From contig CM047431.1 of assembly GCA_026168455.1 (NCBI GenBank), forward strand, positions 47,247,466 to 47,311,465: 64,000 bases of DNA, read 5' to 3'. The stretch's first letter is position 1; the number at the start of each line of letters is the position of its first letter. The translations under genes and the position numbers were made by a program. The DNA is from Theocolax elegans. Lineage: Eukaryota; Arthropoda; Insecta; Hymenoptera; Cerocephalidae. Of this stretch, positions 47,444 through 59,036 are shown piece after piece. The notes below the pieces were generated by a model. That model did no database searches. It was not told the DNA's origin and was given only the letters and a program-made list of their open reading frames with translations.

Positions 47444-49865
47444 TCTCTCTGATTAAAATGGTGACTACATATTTTCTTTTCCCATATCGTCATTTCTTAC
47501 ACCCAGCGAATAGATCAATTTTTATAATAATAGTTATTTTTAATTTTTCTCGAATTTCTATTTTTCGATGCACCAAATATTTTTTAATATAAAAAATGGA
47601 AAATTGATGACACTGAACAAATACATGTAACGAAATTAATAAAATATTTGTCCGTACAATCATAACTAAATATTCCTGCAAAAAAAATAAATATTTTGTA
47701 GTTATCAAAAATGGTATCTATCTCCACCAATTAAAACGCTATTCGATCTTAATAAATATTTGTGAGTTTATTTCGTTGGAACTCTTTAAACGCATATATT
47801 TTATTAAATGTACTCATTTATTTTTCAGTGATTCGCTAGAAAAAATAAATGCGCTCTGTGGAAAATCGATCAACGATTCAAATTTTAAATATAATTTATT
47901 TGAAAAATATTAAGACAAAAAAATATGACATATCCGTACACGTTTGATCGTAACACAAATACGATCGGTATGGAAGATCGGTAAAAATTGTAACTATGAA
48001 TCAAAATTAAAGTAAATACGAAAATATTCGAGTCCGACGATCGTATACGGTAGGGAAAATGTAATTATTTGGTTAATTAATCGAATTAGTTCTGTACATT
48101 CTATACATCGCACATTTATAAATTATAACATCAAACGCACGGTACCAGCTAATTACTGGAAAACCAGTAAACCGGACAAAGACAACGAGTAGTGATAGCC
48201 GAAATTAGAGGTAGAAAATTCAATTTCATTAAGTATTAAGTGGAGAACACGTACCAACCACTAATTATGCGAGAGAGCTTTTATTTATAAATAAAATTAT
48301 ATTCACTCGATGTAATATTAATTGTGTAATGTATATTATCACAAAATTCAAACGAAATTACATTTTACGCTCACCGTTCGTTCGTTTCATCCGATAATAT
48401 AGTTGAATTATTAGAATGTGACGAAATATACTGCAGCGTAATATTTATCTTGGAGAATCTTATCGAATCATTTTCTAATTCGAACGCCCAACTGCAACTT
48501 AATTTATTTAATTCTTTCAGTTTTAAGTCTCGTGCGCACGTGTACACAGCCGCATCTATTTGTATGTATATATATATATGCATATAGAATTGGCATCATT
48601 TCTTCCGGCGTTTCATACGCGTCAGTACGCACGCACGCATGAGAATTTCACGGACGGAAGAACACGCGGCCCCGTTTCGGAGCTTTTATTGCCTCGCGTC
48701 GTGTCGCCGCGACGGATCGATCCACCGCAAACATTCGGACATACAACGCGCACTCGTTTTGTTGAAGCGCGTATACGTGTATATAACGCGTATATATACA
48801 CTGACCTCTCTTGTTACTCTGCGGTTTCTCAATCATTTTCCCTTTTTCTCCCCCACCCACTTTATTCGCCAATATTCTCTTCAAATTCTCGTATAGTTGT
48901 CGTGAACCGCGTTTCAATCAAATAAAGATAAGATAATATTCTTTTTGAACAGGCTTTTGAGAAAGTGATATCGATATTTCAAATTTCCCGCGGTTATAAT
49001 TATCTTGTGTTTATTTGGAGAATTGTATATAAGGAAATCCGCGAGAATGACGATCTTTGCGATAATGCAGTCAACTTTGATCATCCCTATTCCTGTGCAT
49101 GAATTTCAACTTAAACGCAACAACGTTTTTGAGAAATTATTATCGTAACATATATGTATATGGATATAATATAATCGACATTTTTAGGTAATGGATTTAA
49201 CGAAAATATGATTGAATATTAGTCTGAAGCCAATCGTTTGTAAACAAAAGCGAGTTTTCTCGTACTTTTACAAATTTATCATATTTTATTAATCACAATT
49301 GATTTCGGCTCCCCTTTGTATACCAATCGTCTTGAAACTTTGCAAAATCACATGGATTACTAAAGCTTATATTATTAAAAATATTATTTTGCTTAAATTT
49401 TTAATATAAATAATTAATTTATATAATAAAAACTAAGTAGTTTCTGCATGATAAATACTCGGATGGTAACAAGGTATTTGATATCCCAAAACTCTCTAAA
49501 TCTTGAATAGTATAATGAATAGCCACTTTTACTCTAATAGCAATTCGGTGACTGCTGAAAAGTGAATTTTAACGTTCGAAAACGTGTATATATGTACTTT
49601 CAAAAAAGTGATGGTCGGGTTATTCAAATGGTAATATACTTTTTCTCAAAAAAAAACATAAATTCATTTTTTTCTAGGTGTAATTTATATTTACAAAAAA
49701 AAACTTGAAAACGAGAATAATTATACTTATATTTATATATTTTTTTATAAACTTTAATCGATAAACATATACACGCTGGAATAATTATAATTGTATATAT
49801 AGTTCCGTATATGCAACTTTCTTAATTTTGATAGGAAATACATTAATTATATAAATTTATAACAG
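46740..49865. other. Stretch without recognised genes
   Basis: It contains a GA run (47158-47192), a TA run (about 47397-47442) and a GC-richer block (48535-48800) followed by pyrimidine-rich DNA. Short ORFs in the GC-richer block lie in several frames with no sign of a real product. Confidence 0.4.
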
Positions 49866-49916
49866 TTTTAACCGTTTTTCTATTTTTACCTTCAAAAATA
49901 TTGTTCTGAGCGTTAA

Positions 49917-50300
49917 GGGGGTTCCATACTCAATTTTTGATGATTAATTAACAAAAAATTAGAACACTATGTGAAAAAATAAGAGAAAAGGCGCCTTCGT
50001 TTATTGACAATCTAACTGTGTGCTGATTTTTAGATTAAAATATTATTGCGTTTTTGAGAAAAGTCTTACCAAAAATATCAAATATTTTCACCTCGTTGAG
50101 GTTAGGTTCACATTTTTGGTAAGACTTTTCTCAAAAACGCAATATAATTTTAATCTGTAATTCAGCACACAGTTAGATTATTAATAAACGAAGGCGCCTC
50201 TTCTCTTATTTTTTCACATACTATTTTATTTACAAATTTATTACTAATAATCACGATTGCCGATAAGGTAGGGAGGATAAATATTGACTATGACACCCCG
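49917..50300. mobile_element. Palindromic TTAA MITE (384 bp)
   Basis: It is flanked by TTAA at 49913-49916 and 50301-50304. Termini GGGGGTTCCATACTCAAT and ATTGACTATGACACCCCG are imperfect inverted repeats. Inside, AGGCGCCTTCGTTTATTGAC and the block around GAGAAAAGTCTTACCAAAAA reappear inverted. The empty site (GCGTTAAGTGTAC) is present in each unit of the array at 37011-37797, so the TTAA duplication is directly seen. Confidence 0.85.
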
Positions 50301-51003
50301 TTAAGTGTATAATAGAAAAAAGGTTTGTTATTTTAAAACGAACATTCTGTTCGTTAAAAAATTTTCTGTAAAAACATTTAGTTTTATTGCGAAAAACGTA
50401 TTTTTTTTGTACTTTTTACATTATTTTGGCCGTTTTTCTCTATTTAAAATAGGAAAAAGTTTTGTTATTTATAGACGAACATTTCGTCCGTATAAAGTTT
50501 TTATGTAGAATTAATACATTTCAAGATAATGCTACATAACCGTTTCTAAGCAATGAAAAATAATGCCATAACTTAAAGTGTTTGAGTGCTATATATCTGA
50601 AAATAGACCATTATCTAATTACATTATGACGAAGTTACCCTGTGAATCTCAGGTAAATCGGTAAAAAATTGACTGAGTTATCTTTAATACATGATTACAT
50701 ACATACATACATCCATACATACATTTTAGGGAGGGCCTTAAATGAATTCTAATACACATAAATTTCTCTTACAAACTATTATCTAAATTAATTAATATTT
50801 TTATCGGTCTTACAGTCAATTATATGGGCAATCAAATTGCCCCTACTTATAATCACCCCCGAAGAATCTATAAAAATAAAAATAAAAAATATAAAATATA
50901 AAAAATAAAAACACTAACTAAACATAAAAACAAATTATTAATAAAGCAATCTGACTGCCCCCCTGCACCAAAAATCTACTAACCCCAAATATGATGTCCG
51001 ACG

Positions 51004-51031
51004 TTTCGAGCTCGCTGCTGCTCCTCATCAG
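51004..51031 (-). ncRNA. Hammerhead-ribozyme-like motif (left terminal repeat)
   Basis: On the minus strand: CTGATGA, a stem-loop (GAGC...GCTC), GAAA, then CGTCGGAC. It mirrors the motif at 52184-52211. Confidence 0.55.
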
Positions 51032-51131
51032 GGACTGAAATGAAAATCTATTCCACACGATATTTAAACCCTCAAAAAAGCCTCCCCACTCCAAGGACCC
51101 ACCCTAAATAAATTCACACTAATAAACTAAG

Positions 51132-52175
51132 CTAAGTTAAGATAGGATGATAAATCTTATTTAATTTACTTGACTCTAACATTAAATTAACATTCTTATC
51201 ATTCTTAAATATATGAATATTCTCAAGACTTTCTCTTTTAAATTTATTCATAATATTTTGTTCTAAAATTTCTACATTTTTAAAATCAAATGAATGAACA
51301 AAATCTAAACAATGCTCTTTCAAACCTGATGTGACAGATACACTCCTCAAACTATATTTATGTTCATAAATTCTCTTTTTCAAATATCTACTAGTTTGAC
51401 CAATGTAACATTTATCACAATCAATACAATTTATTTTATAAACAACTCCAGATTTATCATCCTTTCTATCTATATCCTTACAATTATTAAACAAAAAACT
51501 TAAATTATTAATATTTCTAAAGAAAACTTGAATATCTAGTTTTTTAAATTCTTTTCTTATTCTTTCAGATAAACCTCTAACATACGGTATAACAACAAAT
51601 GCATCAATTTTAATATCTACTCTAACTTTTAATTTACTATTATAAATTTGATTCACTCTCTCTTCAATCACTCTATTAATCAAATCTATCGGATAATTAT
51701 TATTAACAAAAGTTTTTTTAACTAAATCCAAATTTACTTTTCTAAAATCACCGTGTGACAGTCCAACGGCACGGTCAATAACACCTTTCAACGCACCAAT
51801 CTTGTCACTGAACTGGTGATGAGAATGGAAATTTAAAAATCTACCCGACCAAGTAGGCTTTCTATACCAATTTAATTTAACTTTATTTTTATCATCTCTA
51901 ATAACTTTAATATCTAAAAAATTTAATTCTTTATCAATCTCAACCTCTACTGTAAATTTAATTCTATCATGAATTGAATTAAAAACATCAACCATTTCAT
52001 CAACAAAACATTCAGGTACTATCGTAAAGATGTCATCAACAAATCTACTAAAAATCATTGGTTCAAAACTCAATTTCGACAAAGCAATACCCTCTAACTT
52101 TTCCATCACTAAATTAGTCCTTGGAGTGGGGAGGCTTTTTTGAGGGTTTAAATATCGTGTGGAATAGATTTTCAT
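51132..52175 (-). CDS. Penelope-like reverse transcriptase (C-terminal part) with GIY-YIG endonuclease
   Basis: The 347-residue ORF retains the end of the palm: LVMEKLE (22-28) and the catalytic FVDD (45-48), then NFLDIKV (85-91) and WYRKPTWSGRF (103-113), a typical Penelope thumb signature. The C-terminus carries a GIY-YIG nuclease: GVVYKINC (243-250), a cysteine pair C-x-x-C (250-253, then C256), YIGQT (257-261) and the R268/H272 region. These enzymes cut target DNA and prime cDNA synthesis. The first ~20 residues come from the terminal repeat, joined exactly at the truncation point, so the starting ATG is fortuitous. All fingers and palm motifs before the FVDD box are missing; intact relatives are roughly twice this length or more. 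The frame is otherwise open, indicating a fairly recent insertion. Confidence 0.93.
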   Translation of the reverse strand: MKIYSTRYLNPQKSLPTPRTNLVMEKLEGIALSKLSFEPMIFSRFVDDIFTIVPECFVDEMVDVFNSIHDRIKFTVEVEIDKELNFLDIKVIRDDKNKVKLNWYRKPTWSGRFLNFHSHHQFSDKIGALKGVIDRAVGLSHGDFRKVNLDLVKKTFVNNNYPIDLINRVIEERVNQIYNSKLKVRVDIKIDAFVVIPYVRGLSERIRKEFKKLDIQVFFRNINNLSFLFNNCKDIDRKDDKSGVVYKINCIDCDKCYIGQTSRYLKKRIYEHKYSLRSVSVTSGLKEHCLDFVHSFDFKNVEILEQNIMNKFKRESLENIHIFKNDKNVNLMLESSKLNKIYHPILT

Positions 52176-52183
52176 TTCAGTCC

Positions 52184-52211
52184 CTGATGAGGAGCAGCAG
52201 CGAGCTCGAAA
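52184..52211 (+). ncRNA. Hammerhead-ribozyme-like motif (right terminal repeat)
   Basis: CTGATGA (52184-52190), a helix II (GAGC...GCTC) and GAAA (52208-52211) are followed directly by CGTC and GGAC. The GGAC can pair with GTCC just before CTGATGA as helix I. Helix III is essentially absent, as GAAAC runs straight into GTC. Very short helix III is known for hammerheads of Penelope-like elements, which are thought to act as dimers. Activity is not shown by the sequence. Confidence 0.55.
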
Positions 52212-52509
52212 CGTCGGACATCATATTTGGGGTTAGTAGATTTTTGGTGCGGGGGGGGGGGCAGTCAGATTGCTTTATTAATAATTTGTTTTTATGTTTA
52301 GTTAGTGTTTATATTTTTTATATTTTATATTTTTTATTTTTATTTTTATAGATATTCGGGGGTGATTATAAGTAGGGGCAATGTGATTGCCCATATAGTT
52401 GACTGTAAGACCGATAAAAATATTAATTAATTTAGTTATACAGTCGACATAAGTAATATTTTATTAAACTATTATCTAGTATATTTTGATGCATCACACA
52501 TTTTGCGTT

Positions 52510-53689
52510 AGGACTTTAGCTTCCCCTTCACAATTTTACACATTAACATCGAATACGCTAACATCTCGATTAGCATTATCTGTAAAAACTGTCTGGCAAA
52601 GAAAATAATCGTATGCACAAATTAATCTGAAAAATTTGGGTATAAACAGGGATACATTAAAAACAGAGAAGAATCCCCGGAATCCTAGTGGCAATTTCTT
52701 GAGCATGAGAGTTCTAAATCGTAAATCCTTCCGTAGGATAGGATAGGATAGGCCAAAAAGGGTATATGGAGTTTCTGTGCGTGTGTGTGTGCAGTGTGTC
52801 CTACTAACCGAGAAAAGGCCCATAGCGTAATAACAACTCTCCGACGCCTAAATTACCAGCTGTGAAATTTCCTCGAGCACAATTCACCTTTCCGTTCCTC
52901 TATATCTCTTTCTCGCGTACATATATATACGGGGTATAGTTAGCACCGAGATGCTAATAAATCCACTCGTCTCTTTCTCTCTCGGTCTATCCCTCTCAAT
53001 GGTGTACACGTATAGAAAGGTGGTAGCCGCCAGTACCATCTATCTCAGAGTTTCACCACGGAATTACATCACCAAATAGTAATTTCCGGTGAAAGGAGCC
53101 CGCATTATTTCCCTTCTCGCGGCACTCCGAAAACTGCCATTACGGTCGTGTCCCGTACCTAATATACGCTGTTGCTTTCCTATACGGTGAGCTTTGGAGA
53201 TTCTCCCTCCCAATGTTGTAATGATATGAAACATTTGAGTGGGCTGTAGATTTAAGTAACCTGATGGCGAACACTGGTGAAATTCAATCAAATCTTAATG
53301 TCAAAGGTATTTGATTATTACGAGTTAGACGCTGGTTTTTCATTGATGTCACCAAGTGCCTATTGTGCCAACGGGGATCAGGACTGAATTTTTAAGAATT
53401 TTAAATATACTAAGGAAAAAAAGGTTAATTTTACTACTAAATTACCAGAAAATATAGTGGAATAACTATACTGCAATATTTTATAGTAAAACTATTTCTA
53501 AAAATTCGAAGTACCTTTTACAAAAAAGAAATTGTATTTTAACTATATATATTAAAAAATATTTATCGCTTATGTACGCTTATTAATAATATTTAAACGA
53601 GTCAATTTTTTATTTGTTTAATGAAGTGGAGTAAATATTAGTATACATATATGCGTCAATCAACACCTTAAGAAAAACGCAAATCATGG
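52510..53689. other. Stretch without recognised genes
   Basis: GC-richer around 52830-53260, with a TATA-like run (52921-52930) and pyrimidine repeats. No convincing exon. Confidence 0.35.
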
Positions 53690-54200
53690 GATCTTCCCAA
53701 TTATAGTGAAATAGTAAATGGCCGATTTCAAGTCAACTGGTTCGCTAAACATTTTAAAATCGTCCAAAATTTAGGCACTTACTCGAAACATCTTTCAGAA
53801 TACAGACAAAAATTTTGAGATTTTTAAAGTGATGTGTTCAAAAGTTATTTTGACCTCGAAGTGACACGTTTTAATTTTTTAAAGAAGTATAGTTCTTCTC
53901 AAAGCTAAACTATCAACTTTTACTATAGGACATTGAATCTAACTTTTTCTGCAAATTTTGTGTGAAATCTAATTATCTAGGTCCAAATATTGATTACAAA
54001 GTCTAGTATATATATATCAAGTACTCGAAAAAAAATTGATATTTTGGAATAAGCTACCACGCCATGACCAATTTTTCCAACAAAAGTCTATAAGAAAGCT
54101 TAATATGTTTCTAATACTTCCATAGGATGAGAAATAGCCTGAACAGTGGAAAAAGCTGTAACAATTTAAAGAAATCAAAATATATGCGAAAATAGCAAAA
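53690..54200. mobile_element. Decayed arm of foldback family F
   Basis: The order GATTTCAAGTCAACTGGTTC, ATTTTAAAATCGTCCAAAAT, TTTCAGAATACAGACAAAAA and GTTCAAAAGTTATTTTGACC follows that of the left arms at 30965 and 59537, with many substitutions. A second inverted arm is not evident. Confidence 0.5.
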
Positions 54201-57200
54201 TAATACTAATTGCCTATCAAAAATCGATGATTTAAAATCTAATTAGTCTAATTAAACTAATTAAACTAAAAGTTAGACTGTAATAGTTATTTATGTTTCA
54301 AATTGAAATAATAAAATATACTTACATTTTGTAACCAAATATTTTGCAGAAGCTGGTGTGAATAATTCAATAGATATAGTATCAAGTTCTAAAACTTCCT
54401 TTTACTTTAACCGATGAAATTCGGTAACCAATACCGAACTATTCGGTTAACGCTATTTATTTCTCAGTGTACTATACTATCAACAAATGCCTTACTAACT
54501 GACGCTTGTTCGGTTGGATTTTGATACACGCAGAAACATTTCAGAGTAAATATTACAAATATTTCGAGCTAAAGTTATTATTTCAAATAATAATTTTAGT
54601 CGATACCTCCTAAGCACATAGTAATTTTCGCATTTATGTATGCCAATTTCCGCATCCTTTTTTTCGGAATATTCTAATTCACTCAACAATAATCGACATT
54701 TTTTTTAAAAAAATTATATTTATAAACTTGATTTATAGCAAATATTACAATTTTAATAGTAACAGTTTAAAATCAAATTGATGAGTAATTAATTAAAACC
54801 AATTAATATAATATAGAAGATATTTTATTTAATCACTTAATTTATTACACTCTAAACCCTTAAGTGTAAAAATTAAAGATAAAATGTGAGAATCGGTCCT
54901 TTGAAAAGTGTAATACTCTATCTCATAAGCACATAAATGTAAAAAATCCGTCCTGACTATTACGTTTATTATGTCACCACGATCGAAGTATCTTAACTCG
55001 AGTGTCGAATAGTTTGTATACTCGTTCAATTAACACACGTAATCTTCAGTATAAAATCAAAATTATACGAATGAAACGTAGACTGAATACACCGTCACTA
55101 TAGGAAGTTTATCATCTTATTTTCCTAATTTTTCCGCGTGGAAATCGCGTCAATTTCATCCATTTACCTTAGTTATTTATTTCATCCGTGTAATCAACTC
55201 CACCGAGTTTCAGGTGTTTCAAACTTACCTCGGTGTTCCGCACGCATGCGCATCATTTTTCTACACACCGTGTTTTACCCTCTCTACATACACATACACC
55301 CTACACTTTTTTTCTTCGTTTTATTTTTTTTCTCTTACGATTCACTACAGGGCCAAAGATGATTGTACCATTACGGTGAGAAGGAGCGAATGAAACGACG
55401 CTTTGCGACTCGAGTGCTGGTTTATTGAAATTGCGCGACCGCGCGTGTTTGTGTTTAAATGAGAAAGATTATACGATTGCGATAGCCACTACCAACCCTT
55501 GGAATATTGAAAATTCTATACTCCTTTTTCTGGAGGAGTCCTCTCGCTCCTTCCTTCCTTCCTTCCTTACTTCCTTACTTCCTTCCTTCCTTTGCAATAT
55601 CCAAGCTATGACCGAGTAAGTAGAGCCTCGAAATCGTCGTATATACCACGATGAAACGCTTCGAGTAAAACGATCCAATTTTCGTATCCTCTCTCTTTCT
55701 CTCTGTACTTCTGACTTAAATCGTTTTAAATCTACCCTCAAGACGTATTGAGCCTTTCATTCTTATTTCTTTTCACTATTTCATTCGTGTATGTATACAC
55801 TCCTGCAATATATAAGTATTTTTGTTTGTACAAGCAATTCGAAGAATTTTTTGTTGTTCCTTTTATGCTAGTTGATACATTATTTCTATTGAAATTGTAA
55901 TTTATGTCGTACCCAATTTGAAGAGATGTATCTTATCCAACTCAAAAACACGTTGAAGTGATAATTTTTAAAAGTTTTCATGATAATTTAGTAACAAAAA
56001 TTTTTTAATTCAAAATATTCGTCAAAAAATCGTTAAATTTCTATTTCTTTCACAACTTTCAACCAAATCAAGATATTTGAGCTTCTTTTTTTTAAATCCA
56101 ATCTATTTGATCTCAGCTTTCTTCTGAACTTAAGTTTGAATGCATATCTCTTTTTGTTTCTGAGTTATAAGCGACCAAAGTCAAGACTATTTCTTGCGAA
56201 ATTTTTCGTTTTTTGCTTATAATGTCCGTAAAACATGGCATTGGCATACGGAACTTCAGCTTTCTTCATATTTTTATAGTAGAAATCATGTCCTAGAGTT
56301 TGTAAAGATCCGTTTTCCGCAGGCCTGACGCTCTCCTTGTGAGAGAAAAAATCGTTTGAAAAAATCGATGCCAACCGTAGCATAAATATTTTGAATACTC
56401 AAGATACACTTTTTCGATGCTTGGAACTGATTTTTCGAATCCAAGGTCAGCGTGATATCGAAAATTTCAATACTGCCACTGAAAAAATTAATTCTATATT
56501 ACAGGGTCCTCATGGAGCGGCATTATGATTTGAATGTCAACAAATTTTGAAAAAATGAGAGAACACATAAAATAACAATAATTAAAAACTAAATTATATA
56601 ATTTAATGTGTATTTTAATTTTATCAGCATTAAAGTACACATAAAATAATATTTTTTTATAGGAAATTAATTAAATTATATTTATTTAAACATAAAATAA
56701 GGTATCATAGCAATTGTCTGCATTAAACATATTCACATATATCGAATAATCTCGAAATATTTAATTGCAACTAATTGGATAAACCTATTTCGAAGTATAT
56801 CGAATTATATCACTGCACATCGACTTGTTATTGGAAATTTAAAAATATCGAAGTATATCGAAATATATTTATATAAATTATTAATTATTCATTTAATATT
56901 ATTTATATCTATACGTATTAAAATTCGACCGAGGGGGCGTTAGCGACTGAGGATTTACGCTAGTAAAATAATATAATTAAGTTAAAAAAACCATAAATAA
57001 ATAAATAAGGATAAATTGAAAATTTTAACATTTAATTGATCTTTAATTTAATTGTAATTGAATATGAACAAAATACATACGGATAGTTTAAAATATAAAG
57101 GAGAGTGTGACGGATTGACTTTTTTGGATAAAAAATCATGTTTGGCACAGTAATTTAATAAACACATTTTTGGTCGGTAATTTTGAGTAAAACAAAAATA

Positions 57201-58080
57201 AACTTAAACCCAAACATTATATCTTAATTAGCGATTATCAAATATCTTAAAATATTTGGATATATTGTCTAAAACATCATGCATAAGGCCCTAATGAATA
57301 TTAATATTTTTGTTTATAGGAAAATACAAGGAATCCCCATTTTTCAACATTCCCTCAATTGGTAAATAAAAAACACCTTATCTTTTGATTTCACCAAGTA
57401 ATTTATTAATATACAAATTACCTTTAAATCGTTACATAGCTTGATGCAAATACTACATCCTGACGGATAAAATCAGACAAAAATGTATCACTTGTTTAAA
57501 ATATATTAACAGTAACGATTAATTTCTAGTTTTAAGATCCTTCTTTAGAAATGATGTACACTAGATTTTATTTAATTCAAAACAAGAATCTTCAAGACTT
57601 TAAAATTTGAATTAAATTGTAAATCCTGAGGATCATCGCGATCGACGCTCAAATTTTAACTAAAAATGTAAGTTTACTTTCTCTACGAACACATCGTAAA
57701 TTTGTACCAGAGATAGGTACGTAAACAGTGCGAGTTTAAACGTTGACGAACAAATTAAAACACGACGTAAAACGAAGAAGTAACTTCGGTTACATTTACT
57801 TGGAATCGTTGGAACTCGAAATATCTAGTCAAGCATTCGATTAGATTCTAAATCCCGATCGATAAAATAAAATGTTATTATTTACATTAGACGCAGTAAA
57901 TTCTACTACATGTCCGATTCTGCATCGCACTAATTTCAAGGGTATGGAGGAGTTACCTGTTTTTTAATTTTTACATTTAATTAACAACGTGTACTATTTT
58001 CTATTAAATCCATATACAAAAGCAGTACTGCATTCAAATGTTTCCAATGAAAATATATCTAGTTTACCGCGCAAACTCTT
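54201..58080. other. Stretch without recognised genes
   Basis: A (CTTC)n-like microsatellite is at about 55549-55592. The segment at about 57065-57175 resembles part of family B (CATACGGATAGTTTAAAATA). No exon could be supported. Confidence 0.4.
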
Positions 58081-59032
58081 GGGGGTGGCTTACCCGGTGG
58101 ATTACCGACCGAGCCAAAAAAGGTAACTATTACATTTATTTTAAAAAATACACAATTTTATGCAAACCCGAATACAGAAGCACTAGATAGTTAAATGATA
58201 AGGAATTCTACAAAGTTGCAGGTCAATACAACAAAGACACCCTAAAAAATTTCTGCAGCGAATAATCACAAACAATCATACATTTTCGGTGCAGAAATTT
58301 TTTAGGGTGTCTTTATTGTATTGACTTGGAACTCGTAAATTCTCTTATATTTATAGGTATAATAATAATAAATCATAATAGTATGGGCGGATAAATTTAT
58401 TATGAAACTTAAATATATATTACAAATAAAAAAATGAAGTTTAATGACGAACTCATAAATAACACAATAATTTAAGTTTTAATTTTAAAAAGAAGATTGC
58501 GTGGAGGAATTAAATAATCGACAATATGCGTGTCTATGGAACTTATCTAATGGTTCTGCGTCCTCGTTGGCTCCTATCGCGTCTCGGGGCTGACTCGATG
58601 TCTCTCGATGTAAATCTTCATCGTTCCAAACTTATTCTGCCTTCTGTCCGGTAGTGTAAGGATTGGCAGTGGCGTAGACAACGAATCTGATCTTGAGGTA
58701 TTATATGGTGCTCGCCAGCCCCAGCGATAGAGAGCGATTCTCAATTTTGTCTGGACTTTTATACCTCTCTCTCTAGCGCCTAACATAGGTTGCGGAGAGT
58801 TCGGGAAATTCGCAAATCTGCGAATTTTACTTTATTATCGACCGCAGATTACTTCTTGCGGCGATAACACGCATTTTAGGAGCCGCTCGTTACAAACTTT
58901 GTAGAATTCCTTATCATTTAATTATCTAGTGCTTCTGTATTCGGATTTTCCATAAAAGTGCGTATTTTTTTAAATAAATACAATAATTATCTTTTTCTGC
59001 TCGATCGGTAACCCATTGGGTATGCCACCTCC
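58081..59032. mobile_element. TTAA element (family A), interrupted by a solo LTR
   Basis: Left end GGGGGTGGCTTACCCGGTGG and ATTACCGACCGAGCCAAAAA; right end TCGGTAACCCATTGGGTATG, then CCACCTCC and TTAA at 59033-59036. The internal palindrome ACCCTAAAAAATTTCTGC / GCAGAAATTTTTTAGGGT matches the copy at 20039. Removing 58334-58898 restores a continuous family sequence (TTGGAACTTTGTAGAATTCC). Confidence 0.78.
58334..58894 (-). mobile_element. Solo LTR, probably Ty3/gypsy-type (561 bp)
   Basis: On the minus strand it starts TGTAACGAGCGGCTCC and ends GAGAATTTACG. It has a TATA box (GTATAAAAGTCC) and AATAAA-type signals downstream. A 4-bp duplication AACT flanks it (58330-58333 and 58895-58898), and the uninterrupted site is inferable from the family A copy at 29668. 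There is no internal retroelement sequence, so it is a solo LTR left after recombination. The gypsy assignment rests on the TGTAAC start and the 4-bp duplication. Confidence 0.7.
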
Positions 59033-59036
59033 TTAA

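Larger units (their letters stand above)
50785..52465 (-). mobile_element. Penelope-like element, 5'-truncated, with inverted terminal repeats
   Basis: A 12-bp target-site duplication AAACTATTATCT flanks it (50773-50784 and 52466-52477). Inverted copies of a ~315-bp terminal repeat occupy 50785-51099 and 52117-52433, followed by a unique 32-bp extension (52434-52465). Between them is one ORF with the end of a reverse transcriptase and a GIY-YIG nuclease. Terminal repeats in inverted orientation with a short asymmetric extension, and hammerhead-like motifs within them, are known traits of Penelope-like elements. The element is not autonomous, since most of its reverse transcriptase is missing. 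Confidence 0.92.
49866..52505 (-). mobile_element. Second copy of the Helitron-like repeat, split by two insertions
   Basis: Reverse-complement similarity to 36686-37797 is seen in 49866-49916, 50301-50784 and 52478-52505: the tandem-array unit (CCGTTTTTCTATTTTTACCT; ACATTTCGTCCGTATAAAG), the segment TACCCTGTGAATCTCAGG, the CATACATACATCCATACAT run and ATATTTTGATGCATCACACA. The gaps between these blocks are exactly a TTAA MITE and a Penelope-like element. The copy at 36.7 kb supplies the uninterrupted sequence for both sites. Confidence 0.75.

Noticed and set aside
48560..48925. 121-codon ORF on the + strand
   Set aside because: Open frames in three directions over the same GC-richer DNA; no motif, no splice context.
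55358..55372. Possible micro-exon between CACTACAG and GGTGAG at about 55350-55378
   Set aside because: The acceptor- and donor-like signals are good but the 25-nt segment has no neighbouring exons or recognisable peptide, so chance is likely.
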